37,160 nucleotides of DNA, from NCBI GenBank assembly GCA_015056015.1, contig SVHD01000024.1:1-37160 (forward strand). Reading direction: 5' to 3'. Under the pieces are notes generated by a model. It searched no databases, was not told where the DNA came from, and saw only the letters and a program-made list of their open reading frames with translations. Position 1 is the stretch's first letter, and each line of letters starts with the position of its first letter. This DNA comes from Clostridiales bacterium (lineage in GTDB: Bacteria > Bacillota > Clostridia > Christensenellales > Aristaeellaceae). Below, piece after piece: positions 22,613 through 30,762 of the stretch. Made by a program: the position numbers and the translations under genes.

Positions 22613-24919
22613 TTATTCGGCCACGGTGTAAACCAGGGTAGCGCCCATGGATTCTTCCAGAGCGGTCAGGGTGCCATCCACAAAGGTCATGGCTTCTTCA
22701 ATGACCACCAGTTCAGCGCCGTTCTGGGTCCAGGTGCCAACCACATCTTCCTGACCGGACTGCTGCATGGTGCAGGTGCCGTCTTCATTGATGATCAGGG
22801 TGATGCTCAGGCCCATCATCGCGGGGTTGATAACCTTTTCGCCCTTGGTGATGGCGGACAGGGTCCAGGTGCCAACCACGTTGGGGGTTTCGGTTTCGGC
22901 AGCGGGTTCTTCAGCAACGGGGGCTTCGGGGATGATGATGATGCGTTCCACGGGATACATTTCCGCATATTCTTCGCCCACAACGCCGTTGAGGGTGCCC
23001 ACGATGTAATCGATCACAACCTGGTAGTCCAGCTTGATTTCGTCCAGCAGCAGGGGATCAGCCATGAACATGTTGGTGCCGTCGCCGCCGCTCTTGAGCA
23101 GGAAGTTATGGCTGGCGATGGTGTAATTCTTTTCCAGATCCAGGGGTTCGCCGTTGACGGTCACGTTCTTGACGCGGTATTCGCCGGTCACGCCGGTGAA
23201 GTTGCCCTTATCGTCGTTGGTGCAGGAAGAGGGGATGTAGCTGTGGATTTCGTAGGGCAGGCCGGCCACGTGCAGGAAGCCGCCGTTCTGATCAGGCACA
23301 TTGCGGGCAGTCCATTCCAGGGCGTCCAGGATGTGCTGGCCGGTGGTTTCCTTCATGCACAGGGAATTGCCGAAGGGATGGCAGGTCATGATCTGTTCCA
23401 GGGTGATATCGCCGGCAGGGATATCAGCGCGGATGCCGCCGCCGTTGACAACGGCAACGTCAGCACCGGTCTGATCCTTGTAAGCATCGGCCACCAGATG
23501 GCCCAGGTTGGTTTCGGTGTTGCGGATCACGCGAGCGCCGGTGGCGGGATCGTAGATGATCAGGGCAACGTCGGTCTTGGCAACCACTTCCGCCAGCTTT
23601 TCATTCAGGGCGGTGGTGGCATTTTCCAGGGCGGTGGCCATGGAAGCGTCATAGGTGAACAGGCCGGTTTCCAGCTTGCCATCAGCAGTAATCTTCAGAT
23701 AGCCGATGTTTTCCAGCTTGGTGCCGCAGGCGGCCATCAGCACGTCCTTGCCTTCCTTGTTCTTGATCACTTCGGCTTCCAGCACGCTGTGGCTGTGGCC
23801 ATCCAGCAGGGCGTCGATGCCGGTGGTGTTCAGGATCAGTTCGGAAGAGGTCCAGGGAGAGCATTCTTCTTCGATGCCCAGGTGAGCCATCACAACCACG
23901 TAGTTGGCGCCTTCAGCCTTGGCAGCGTCAACGGCGGTCTGCACGGCGGCATACAGGGCGGCGCCGGTATCATCTTCGGCGAAGCCGTAGACGTAATTGC
24001 CGTTTTCATCCTGGAAATAGGTGGGGGTGGAGGAGGTGAAGGTCTTGGGGGTGGTAACGCCCACGAAAGCGATCTTCATGCCTTCCACATCCTTGATGAT
24101 GTAGGGGGCAAAGACGGCTTCGCCGTTGTGGGTGAAGTTGGCGCTTACATAGGGGAATTCAGCCTTTTCGGCCAGGCCAAGGAAGATATCCATGCCATAG
24201 TCGAATTCATGGTTGCCCATGGTGGCCACGTCATAACCGGCAGCATTCATCAGATCGATGATGGCTTCGCCCTTGGTCATGGTGCCGATGGGTTCGCCCT
24301 GGATGGAGTCGCCGTTGTCCACCAGCAGCACATTGTAATCATGGGCCAGCTGGGCCTTGACCAGCGCCAGGCCTTCGTAGCCGAAGCCCTGATCGATGCC
24401 GCAGTGCACGTCGCTGGTGAAGAGAACGATGGTATCCTTCTTGCCTTCGTTAGCCTTGGCAGATTCCAGCGCAGCATTGACGGCGTCCAGTTCAGCCTGG
24501 ATGGCGGCAACGGCAGCGGCCTTATCGGCGGCGGCAGTTTCGGCAGCGGTCTTGGCAGCTTCTTTCGCTTCAGCCTTGGCAGCGGCAACGGCAGCTTCCA
24601 GATCGGCAGCAGCAGTTTCAGCAGCAGTCTTGGCGGCGGTGGCAGCGGCTTCTTCCGCTTCAGCCTTGGCGGCGGCTACGGCAGTTTCCTGGGCGGTAGC
24701 GGCTTCCGCGGCAGCGGCTTCAGCAGCAGTCTTGGCGGCGGCAGCAGCAGCTTCCGCATCAGCCTTGGCAGTTTCCAGATCGGCCTTGACAGCGGCGATA
24801 TCCGCGGTCAGGGTTTCATTCTGCTTCTGCAGGTCATTCTTCTGGCCATTGAAAACAACCGCGCAGGCCGCGGAGGCGATCAGGGCCAGCACCAGAATGA
24901 TGCTCAATACCTTTTTCAT
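22613..24919 (-). CDS. Surface 5'-nucleotidase/metallophosphatase with Ala-rich coiled coil
   Basis: This is predicted to dephosphorylate nucleotides outside the cell. The 768-residue product has an N-terminal membrane anchor or signal (KKVLSIILVLALIASAACAV), an alanine/glutamate/lysine-rich helical stretch (about 27-157), a calcineurin-like domain (about 160-400) with FTSDVHCG, VDNGDSIQG, GNHEFDYG, VVMAHLG and DGHSH, then the 5'-nucleotidase C-terminal domain with TNLGHLVADAY, NGGGIRADIPAG and LKSGGDGTNMF. A last domain (about 685-768) contains VVGTWTLSAITKG and a repeat VVGTWTQNGAELVV, like lipocalin-type tails. The ATG at 24919 has AGGAGG nine bases upstream. Confidence 0.9.
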   Translation of the reverse strand: MKKVLSIILVLALIASAACAVVFNGQKNDLQKQNETLTADIAAVKADLETAKADAEAAAAAAKTAAEAAAAEAATAQETAVAAAKAEAEEAAATAAKTAAETAAADLEAAVAAAKAEAKEAAKTAAETAAADKAAAVAAIQAELDAVNAALESAKANEGKKDTIVLFTSDVHCGIDQGFGYEGLALVKAQLAHDYNVLLVDNGDSIQGEPIGTMTKGEAIIDLMNAAGYDVATMGNHEFDYGMDIFLGLAEKAEFPYVSANFTHNGEAVFAPYIIKDVEGMKIAFVGVTTPKTFTSSTPTYFQDENGNYVYGFAEDDTGAALYAAVQTAVDAAKAEGANYVVVMAHLGIEEECSPWTSSELILNTTGIDALLDGHSHSVLEAEVIKNKEGKDVLMAACGTKLENIGYLKITADGKLETGLFTYDASMATALENATTALNEKLAEVVAKTDVALIIYDPATGARVIRNTETNLGHLVADAYKDQTGADVAVVNGGGIRADIPAGDITLEQIMTCHPFGNSLCMKETTGQHILDALEWTARNVPDQNGGFLHVAGLPYEIHSYIPSSCTNDDKGNFTGVTGEYRVKNVTVNGEPLDLEKNYTIASHNFLLKSGGDGTNMFMADPLLLDEIKLDYQVVIDYIVGTLNGVVGEEYAEMYPVERIIIIPEAPVAEEPAAETETPNVVGTWTLSAITKGEKVINPAMMGLSITLIINEDGTCTMQQSGQEDVVGTWTQNGAELVVIEEAMTFVDGTLTALEESMGATLVYTVAE
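24454..24800 (-). repeat. Low-complexity Ala-rich coding repeat
   Basis: Within the nucleotidase gene, units of the type AAKTAAETAAADLEAAVAAAKAEAKE recur imperfectly (no long exact run is shared). The DNA is a patchwork of GCA/GCG/GCC codons. It probably forms a long helix or stalk between membrane and enzyme; repeat number may vary between strains. Confidence 0.7.
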
Positions 24920-24934
24920 GGGTGTCACCCTCCT

Positions 24935-24973
24935 AAAAAAACTATAGCGGGCCTGTCATAATGCAGACCCGCT
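24935..24973 (-). terminator. Terminator-like hairpin at the 5' end of the nucleotidase transcript
   Basis: AGCGGG-T-CTG pairs with CAG-G-CCCGCT (nine pairs plus a T-G wobble, 8-base loop), then ATAG and TTTTTTT. It lies between the predicted -10 box and the ribosome binding site. It could end engB transcripts, attenuate the nucleotidase transcript or protect its 5' end. Confidence 0.6.
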
Positions 24974-24977
24974 GTTT

Positions 24978-25006
24978 ATTATACCAATTTTATCTAACAA
25001 ATGCAA
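24978..25006 (-). promoter_or_regulatory. Sigma-A promoter of the nucleotidase gene
   Basis: TTGCAT (25001-25006), 17-base spacer, TATAAT (24978-24983). The -35 lies just after the engB stop codon. Transcription should begin near 24971, inside the first arm of the hairpin at 24946-24973. Confidence 0.78.
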
Positions 25007-25011
25007 TCCCA

Positions 25012-25599
25012 TTAGCCCTCTTCTGATAAGGCTTTTTCCAGAATTTCCAGCAATTGATCCCGTCCATCCCCATTTTCGGAGGAAAAACAGACCACCTGCC
25101 AGGGCTGCACCTGCAATTGCCGGCAGATAGGGGCCAGATGCTTCATCCGGGCGCCCCGGGAAATCTTATCCGATTTGGTGGCCACCACCAGGAAGGGAAG
25201 ATTCATTCCCCGCAAAAAGGCATTCATCTGCAAATCATCCTGGGTGGGCTCATGCCGGATATCCACCAGATGCAAGGTCAGCTTCAATTGCTCGCTCTGC
25301 CGGAAATAATTCTCCATCATTTCACCCCAGCGGATTTTTTCCTGCTTATCCACCTTGGCAAATCCATAGCCGGGCAAATCCACCAGGTGAAAAGCATCAT
25401 TGAGCAAAAAAAGGTTGATCAGGCGGGTTTTGCCGGGGGTAGCGCTGGTTTTGGCCAGGGCCTTGCGCTGGCAAAGCTTATTAATCAGGGAAGATTTTCC
25501 AACGTTGCTCTTCCCCGCCACCGCAATCTGGGGCAAAAGGGGCTCAGGGGCGGTATAGGCCGCCATGCTGGTGATAAATTCGGCGGATTTGATTTCCAT
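25012..25599 (-). CDS. engB: Ribosome-biogenesis GTPase EngB (YsxC/YihA)
   Basis: EngB helps assemble the large ribosomal subunit. The 195-residue length is typical. G motifs are in order: G1 GKSNVGKSSLINK, G2 threonine in TSATPGKTRLIN, G3 VDLPGYGFAKV, G4 VATKSDKI and G5-like CFSSENGDG. It follows lonA by 24 bases, the conserved order of Bacillus and clostridia, and is probably cotranscribed. Confidence 0.95.
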   Translation of the reverse strand: MEIKSAEFITSMAAYTAPEPLLPQIAVAGKSNVGKSSLINKLCQRKALAKTSATPGKTRLINLFLLNDAFHLVDLPGYGFAKVDKQEKIRWGEMMENYFRQSEQLKLTLHLVDIRHEPTQDDLQMNAFLRGMNLPFLVVATKSDKISRGARMKHLAPICRQLQVQPWQVVCFSSENGDGRDQLLEILEKALSEEG

Positions 25600-25623
25600 G
25601 TTTCTGCTCGCTTTCGTAATCTC

Positions 25624-27969
25624 TTATGCGTCGGCCTTTTCAGGCTTCAGGGCGATGGTCAGCACATCAGCAATGCTTTCGCAGGGAACGATCCGGAACT
25701 GGGAAAGCACATGCGGGGGCACATCCTCCAGATCCTTCTGGTTTTCCTTGGGGATCAGGATGGTTTTGATGCCCGCGCGATAGGCTGCCAGCAGCTTTTC
25801 CTTCACCCCGCCGATGGGCAATACCCGGCCCCGCAGGGTAATTTCCCCGGTCATGGCCACATCCTGATAGACGGGCCGACCGGTAAGCGCGGAAACCAGG
25901 GCGGTTGCCATGGTGACGCCGGCAGAGGGGCCGTCCTTGGGCACGGCGCCTTCGGGCACATGAATATGAATATCCAGATTCTTGTGGAATTCCTTATCCA
26001 GCTTGAATTCTCCGCTGTGGGCGCGCACCCAGGAAAGGGCGGCCCGGGCGGATTCCTTCATCACATCGCCCAATTGGCCGGTCAATTGCACCTGGCCGGT
26101 GCCTTCCATGGTGGCGCATTCCACCGCCAGGGTTTCGCCGCCAACGGTGGTATAAGCAAGGCCGTTGACCACGCCCACCTTGGGCGCCTTTTCCGGCATA
26201 TCCCGAAGATAACGCGCCGCGCCCAGATATTTTTGCACTACCTTGGGATTGACGCTGATCTGATCCTTTTCTTCCTCCAGCATTTCAACGGCGGCCTTGC
26301 GCACCACCCGGGCGATTGTCCGGGACAGGGTGCGCACCCCGGCTTCACGGGTGTAGCCTTCAATGATACTCTTCATGGCAGGATCGGAAATCTTCACAGA
26401 TTTTTTGGGCAGGCCATGCTCTTCCGTCTGCTTGGGCAGCAGATGCTTTTTCGCAATATGCAGCTTTTCTTCTTCCGTATAGCTGGGCACCTCGATAATT
26501 TCCATACGATCCAGCAGGGGGGCAGGAATCGTATCCATGGAATTGGCGGTGGTGATAAACATCACCCGGGAAAGATCGAAGGGCAATTCCAGATAATGAT
26601 CCCGGAAGGCAAAATTCTGCTCCGCATCCAGCACTTCCAGCATGGCGGAGGCAGGATCGCCCCGGAAATCATGGCTCATTTTATCGATTTCGTCAAACAG
26701 GAATACGGGGTTCATGGTGCCCGCCTGCTTGATGCCGGCAATGATCCGGCCGGGGATCGCGCCCACATAGGTACGCCGGTGACCCCGGATTTCCGCTTCA
26801 TCCCGGACGCCGCCCAGACTCATCTGCACGAATTTCCGGCCAACCGCCCGGGCAATGCCCTTGACGATGCTGGTTTTGCCTACGCCGGGAGGGCCAACGA
26901 AGCAAAGAATCGGGCCTTTCATGCTACCGTCCTGGGTATTGATTTCCTTCATCCGGCGAACGGCCAGGTATTCAATCACCCGTTCCTTCACCTTATCCAT
27001 GGCATAATGATCTTCATCCAGCACCCGGCGGGCGCGCTTGAGATCCAGATTATCGGTGGTGAATTTGCCCCAGGGCAGATCCAGAATCCATTCCACATAG
27101 GTGCGGCTCACCCCGATTTCGGGAGTGCCGGGGGCCATGCGGGAAAGACGATCCAGTTCCCGGGAAGCCTTTTCTCTGGCTTCGTCATTGAGGGGCGTTT
27201 CGGCAAGGCGCTTGCGCAGATCCTCCACGTCGGTTGCGTCCTTATCCCCCAGTTCTTCCTGAATGGCTTTGATCTGCTCACGCAGATAATAATCCTTCTG
27301 GTTTTTGTCGATCTGCTTCTTTAAGCGGCTCTGCACCTGTTTTTCGATGGCTGCCAGTTCGGTTTCCCGCACCAGAATACCGCACAGGGTTTCCAGCCGC
27401 TTTTCCACATCGATTTCTTCCAGCACAGCCTGGCGATCCTCCACCCGGGTGAGGACATTGGCGGCAATAATATCCGCCAGCTGATCCGGGCGCTCCACAT
27501 CGCCCACAGAACGCAGGGTTTCCCCGGAAATCCGCATGGACGCCCGGGCGTATTCATCAAATAATTCATGGGTGGTGCGCACCAGCGCTTCAATTTCCGG
27601 CGTTTCGGGCACATCCTGAGGGGGGACGATCACATCCGCTTCCCAATAAGGCTCTTCCTGGGTAACGGCATGCAAAAGCGCCCGGTGCTGGCCTTCCACC
27701 AGCACCCGGATGGAATCGCCCGGAAGATTGAGCACCTGCTTGATCAGCGCCACGGTACCCACCTGGCAAAGATCGGAAACCGCCGGTTCCTCAACATCCC
27801 CATCCTTCTGGGCCACTAAAAATACCAATTGTTCCTCCACCATGGCCTGCTCCAGCGCCGCCACGCTCCGGGGACGACCTACATCAAAATGCAGCACCAT
27901 ATGAGGAAATACCATCAATCCCCGCAGGGGGATCAGCGGCAAATGCATCATTTCTTTCTTTTTCGGCAT
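25624..27969 (-). CDS. lon: ATP-dependent protease LonA
   Basis: Lon degrades damaged and regulatory proteins in the cytoplasm as a hexamer. The 781-residue product has the N-terminal LAN domain (PLIPLRGLMVFPHMVLHFDV), a helical linker, the AAA+ module with Walker A GPPGVGKTSIVKG and Walker B VFLFDEIDKM, the arginine-finger region, and the C-terminal protease domain. That domain has the catalytic serine in KDGPSAGVTMA and the catalytic lysine in GGVKEKLLAAYRAG. The ATG has AGGAG five bases upstream. A separate promoter lies between lonB and lonA. Confidence 0.97.
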   Translation of the reverse strand: MPKKKEMMHLPLIPLRGLMVFPHMVLHFDVGRPRSVAALEQAMVEEQLVFLVAQKDGDVEEPAVSDLCQVGTVALIKQVLNLPGDSIRVLVEGQHRALLHAVTQEEPYWEADVIVPPQDVPETPEIEALVRTTHELFDEYARASMRISGETLRSVGDVERPDQLADIIAANVLTRVEDRQAVLEEIDVEKRLETLCGILVRETELAAIEKQVQSRLKKQIDKNQKDYYLREQIKAIQEELGDKDATDVEDLRKRLAETPLNDEAREKASRELDRLSRMAPGTPEIGVSRTYVEWILDLPWGKFTTDNLDLKRARRVLDEDHYAMDKVKERVIEYLAVRRMKEINTQDGSMKGPILCFVGPPGVGKTSIVKGIARAVGRKFVQMSLGGVRDEAEIRGHRRTYVGAIPGRIIAGIKQAGTMNPVFLFDEIDKMSHDFRGDPASAMLEVLDAEQNFAFRDHYLELPFDLSRVMFITTANSMDTIPAPLLDRMEIIEVPSYTEEEKLHIAKKHLLPKQTEEHGLPKKSVKISDPAMKSIIEGYTREAGVRTLSRTIARVVRKAAVEMLEEEKDQISVNPKVVQKYLGAARYLRDMPEKAPKVGVVNGLAYTTVGGETLAVECATMEGTGQVQLTGQLGDVMKESARAALSWVRAHSGEFKLDKEFHKNLDIHIHVPEGAVPKDGPSAGVTMATALVSALTGRPVYQDVAMTGEITLRGRVLPIGGVKEKLLAAYRAGIKTILIPKENQKDLEDVPPHVLSQFRIVPCESIADVLTIALKPEKADA

Positions 27970-28023
27970 AATAACTCCTGATTTCCATTGGGTTCTCCCG
28001 GCAAAATTTACCGGTGAATATTT

Positions 28024-28052
28024 ATTATATCGGAAAGCGCAAAGAAATGCAA
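28024..28052 (-). promoter_or_regulatory. Sigma-A promoter of lonA-engB
   Basis: TTGCAT (28047-28052), 17-base spacer, TATAAT (28024-28029), eight bases after the lonB stop. Leader about 50 bases. No CIRCE or CtsR-type box was seen next to it. Confidence 0.8.
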
Positions 28053-28059
28053 CCCGGGA

Positions 28060-29733
28060 TTATACGCCGTTGCGGGATGCGGCAGCCGCCAGGGTTGCCT
28101 GGGAAATTCCCGTGTTTTCGTGCTGCTCTTCCCTGATTTCGGCTGGCAAAAGCATCAGATGCATGGCCTGCTCCAAAGAATCTACGGGAATGACCCGAAT
28201 GCCCATTTCTTCAAATCGTTCCAGATAATTTTCTCTTGGAATCAGCACCCGGGTAAGCCCCGCTCTTTTTGCCGCTTCCACCTTCGCCGGCACGCCGCCC
28301 ACCGGCCTTACCTTGCCCTGCACCCCGATTTCCCCCGTAACGGCGCTGCTGCCATCCACAGGCCTTCCGCTCAGGGCGCTGATTGCAACCAGCGCCATGG
28401 CCACCCCGGCAGAGGGCCCGTCCACCGGCACGCCGCCGGGAAAATTGATATGAAGATCGGTCTTTTCATCCGCAAGGCCCAGGCTGCGAAGCAGGGTCAT
28501 CACATTTTCTGCCGATGCATGGGCCGTGGATTTTCTGCGCATGGTATGGCCGCTGCCGCCCATTTCCTCTTCTTCCACAATCCCCGTTATCCGGATGCGC
28601 CCCGTTCCCTGCCGGGCAACGGCCTCAATTTCCATCACTGCGCCCTGATGGCTTCCGTGCACAGCCAGGCCATGAATGGCCCCCACCCGGTTTTCCTGGG
28701 AGGCCATGCCTTCAGGCCTTTCCGCGTAATGCCCGGATTCTGCCACCCATTCCATATCTTTATTGGTAATTTCCCGCCGTCCGTCCAATTGGGCCACGCC
28801 GGAGGCCATCTGCACCATATTCACCGCATCCCGGCCGCATGCGGCATATTTCCCGGCAATTTTTGCCGTTTCTTTTTCCATGGCAAATCCGGCGCGGTTT
28901 GCCGCTTCATGGGCGATGCGGGTGATTTCCTCCGGTTCCAGGGCTCGGAAGAAAATTTCCATACATCGGGAGCGCAGGGCCGGGGATATCTCCTCCGGAC
29001 TGCGGGTGGTGGCCCCCACCAGCCGAAAATCCGCCGGCATCCCCTGCTTAAAAATTTCATGAATATACCTGGGGGTGCCGGTATCATCCGCATTATAGTA
29101 AGCGGATTCAAATTGCACCTTGCGGTCTTCCAGTACCTTGAGCAGTTTATTCATCTGTACCGGATGCAATTCCCCAATTTCATCCAGAAATAATACGCCC
29201 CCGTGGGCCCGGCTTACCGCCCCCATTTTCGGCTGGGGAACGCCCTGAATACCCAGGGGGCCCGCGCCCTGATAAATGGGGTCATGCACGCTGCCAATCA
29301 GCGGATCCGCAATGGCCCGCTCATCAAATCGAACACAGGTGGCGTCCATTTCGATAAAGGGAGCATTTGGCTTAAAGGGCGTTCCCTGGCTTTTTTTCGC
29401 CGCCTCCAGCACCAGCCGGGCAGCACAGGTCTTCCCCACGCCGGGCGGGCCGTAAATAATCACATGCTGGGGATTTTCCCCGCAGAGAATGGCCATCAGG
29501 GATTTGATCCCCTCCTCCTGCCCGATGATATCAGAAAATGCCTGGGGGCGCACATGCTCCGCCAATGGTTCCGAAAGAGAAATTCCACGCATTCTGCGCA
29601 AATTTTCCATTTCCTTGGTGCTTTCCCGTCTGGCAACGGGTTCCCTTCGCTTCTGATTGCGAAGCTGCGTGTAAAAAAATACCCCTGTAATGATGGTCAC
29701 CGTCAATTGAATGAGCAAGAGAAACAAGCTCAA
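28060..29733 (-). CDS. lonB: Membrane-anchored ATP-dependent protease LonB
   Basis: LonB is a Lon-type protease; in Bacillus subtilis it is made in the forespore. The 557-residue product has an N-terminal membrane helix (LFLLLIQLTVTIITGVFFY), no large LAN domain, an AAA+ module with Walker A YGPPGVGKTCAARLV and Walker B GVLFLDEIGELHP, sensor regions (RLVGATTRSPEEI) and a Lon protease domain with serine in VDGPSAGVAMAL and lysine in GGVPAKVEAAKRAG. The start is TTG, supported by AAAGGGGGG seven bases upstream. It precedes lonA and engB in the conserved order. Confidence 0.95.
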   Translation of the reverse strand: MSLFLLLIQLTVTIITGVFFYTQLRNQKRREPVARRESTKEMENLRRMRGISLSEPLAEHVRPQAFSDIIGQEEGIKSLMAILCGENPQHVIIYGPPGVGKTCAARLVLEAAKKSQGTPFKPNAPFIEMDATCVRFDERAIADPLIGSVHDPIYQGAGPLGIQGVPQPKMGAVSRAHGGVLFLDEIGELHPVQMNKLLKVLEDRKVQFESAYYNADDTGTPRYIHEIFKQGMPADFRLVGATTRSPEEISPALRSRCMEIFFRALEPEEITRIAHEAANRAGFAMEKETAKIAGKYAACGRDAVNMVQMASGVAQLDGRREITNKDMEWVAESGHYAERPEGMASQENRVGAIHGLAVHGSHQGAVMEIEAVARQGTGRIRITGIVEEEEMGGSGHTMRRKSTAHASAENVMTLLRSLGLADEKTDLHINFPGGVPVDGPSAGVAMALVAISALSGRPVDGSSAVTGEIGVQGKVRPVGGVPAKVEAAKRAGLTRVLIPRENYLERFEEMGIRVIPVDSLEQAMHLMLLPAEIREEQHENTGISQATLAAAASRNGV

Positions 29734-29761
29734 AAAAATCCCCCCTTTTCTATCCGTTCGT

Positions 29762-29791
29762 TAGGATGTGAAAAGGAGGGAAAGAACATGC
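29762..29791 (-). promoter_or_regulatory. Candidate forespore-sigma (SigF/SigG) promoter of lonB
   Basis: GCATG (29787-29791), 18-base spacer, CATCCTA (29762-29768). This fits the GHATR and CATNNTA boxes of SigG-type promoters. No sigma-A pair is evident in the same gap. The short motifs allow chance matches. Confidence 0.4.
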
Positions 29792-29801
29792 AATCATGTT
29801 C
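29784..29801. promoter_or_regulatory. Perfect palindrome upstream of lonB
   Basis: GAACATG, CAAT, CATGTTC on the plus strand: 7-base perfect arms, overlapping the candidate -35 box and lying 32 bases after the ldcA stop. It could be an operator or a weak terminator for the alr-ldcA operon; the following pyrimidine tract is not a clean U run. Confidence 0.45.
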
Positions 29802-29832
29802 CAGACAAATTCATCCTGAAATGCGATTTTTT

Positions 29833-30762
29833 TCAGTCGACCGCTCTTTCCATAATGCGTACGGTTTGGGCGTCGGCGTCCATTTCGCACATCACGCCCA
29901 GGGGAATGGTCAGCTTGGGGCTGCAATGCCCGGCGCGGATACCCTGCAAAACGGGCTTATCCTTGGGAAATCCGATCTCGGCCAGAATTTCATCCAGGGT
30001 CTGGCCAAAATCCGGATATTCCACGGTGCAATCGGTAAATTCCCCCAGCAGGATCCCCGCGCACTGATCAAAGGCGCCGGCGTGCTTTAAGTTCACCAGC
30101 ATTTCATCCACCCGGTAGGTATGCTCCCCAATATCTTCCAGAAAGAGAATCTTTCCCGCAAAATCCGGAGCATAGGGCGTGCCCAGGCTGTGGGCAATGA
30201 GGGTAAGATTGCCGCCCACAATTTCGCCTTTGGCAATGCCGCCCTGCAGGGTTTTGCGTTCAAAGCCGGGGGGATTGATAATTTCATATCCTTCCCTGCT
30301 CTGAAGCGCCTGCATCAAAGAAGCAAAGGAAATTGCCTGGTTTTCATCATCAATGGAAATATCCCCGTTGGGGCCATGGAAAGTTACCAATCGCCCGTAG
30401 CGATTGAAAGCAGCATGCAGGGCGGTAATATCGCTGAAGCCCAGAAAGATTTTGGGATGCCTGCGGATCATATCATAATCCAGCATGGGCAAAAGCCGGG
30501 CAGAACCATAGCCGCCGCGGATGCAGAAAATGGCGTCCACCGAATCATCGGCAAAAAAGCGATTGATATCCCGGGCACGGATTTCATCCGTTCCTGCCAG
30601 ATGCCCATGCCGGGATACGCAGCTTTCCCCTACCACGATTTTATAGCCCAGCCTTTCCCAGAAGGCCTTGGTTCTGGGCAGAATGATATCATTATTCCGT
30701 GCGCCGGAAGGGGCAATCAGGCCAATGGTCATTCCTTCTTTTAAGGCGCGGGGACGATTCAT
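29833..30762 (-). CDS. ldcA: S66-family LD-carboxypeptidase (LdcA/MccF)
   Basis: S66 peptidases cut the mDAP-D-Ala bond of murein tetrapeptides during wall recycling, or inactivate microcin C-like peptides. The 309-residue product has the nucleophile elbow FLGFSDITALH (S110), the acidic residue in LFLEDIGEHTYR (E209) and the histidine in IRAGHCSPKLTIPLG (H279), a complete Ser-Glu-His set. The N-terminal GLIAPSGA and GGYGSARLLP are typical. There is no signal peptide, so it is cytoplasmic. The ATG has GGAGG seven bases upstream and overlaps the alr stop as ATGA, implying coupled translation. Confidence 0.92.
   Translation of the reverse strand: MNRPRALKEGMTIGLIAPSGARNNDIILPRTKAFWERLGYKIVVGESCVSRHGHLAGTDEIRARDINRFFADDSVDAIFCIRGGYGSARLLPMLDYDMIRRHPKIFLGFSDITALHAAFNRYGRLVTFHGPNGDISIDDENQAISFASLMQALQSREGYEIINPPGFERKTLQGGIAKGEIVGGNLTLIAHSLGTPYAPDFAGKILFLEDIGEHTYRVDEMLVNLKHAGAFDQCAGILLGEFTDCTVEYPDFGQTLDEILAEIGFPKDKPVLQGIRAGHCSPKLTIPLGVMCEMDADAQTVRIMERAVD

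Noticed and set aside
22532-24961. Long plus-strand open frame opposite the nucleotidase gene, Gly/Ser-rich at its end
   Set aside because: Antisense reading of the Ala-rich repeat and phosphatase domain; no ribosome binding site or motif of its own.
25054-27324. Long plus-strand open frame opposite engB and lonA
   Set aside because: Shadow of two strongly conserved genes.
29784-29801. CIRCE or CtsR heat-shock operator before lonB
   Set aside because: The palindrome matches neither the TTAGCACTC-N9-GAGTGCTAA nor the GGTCAAA-type repeat.
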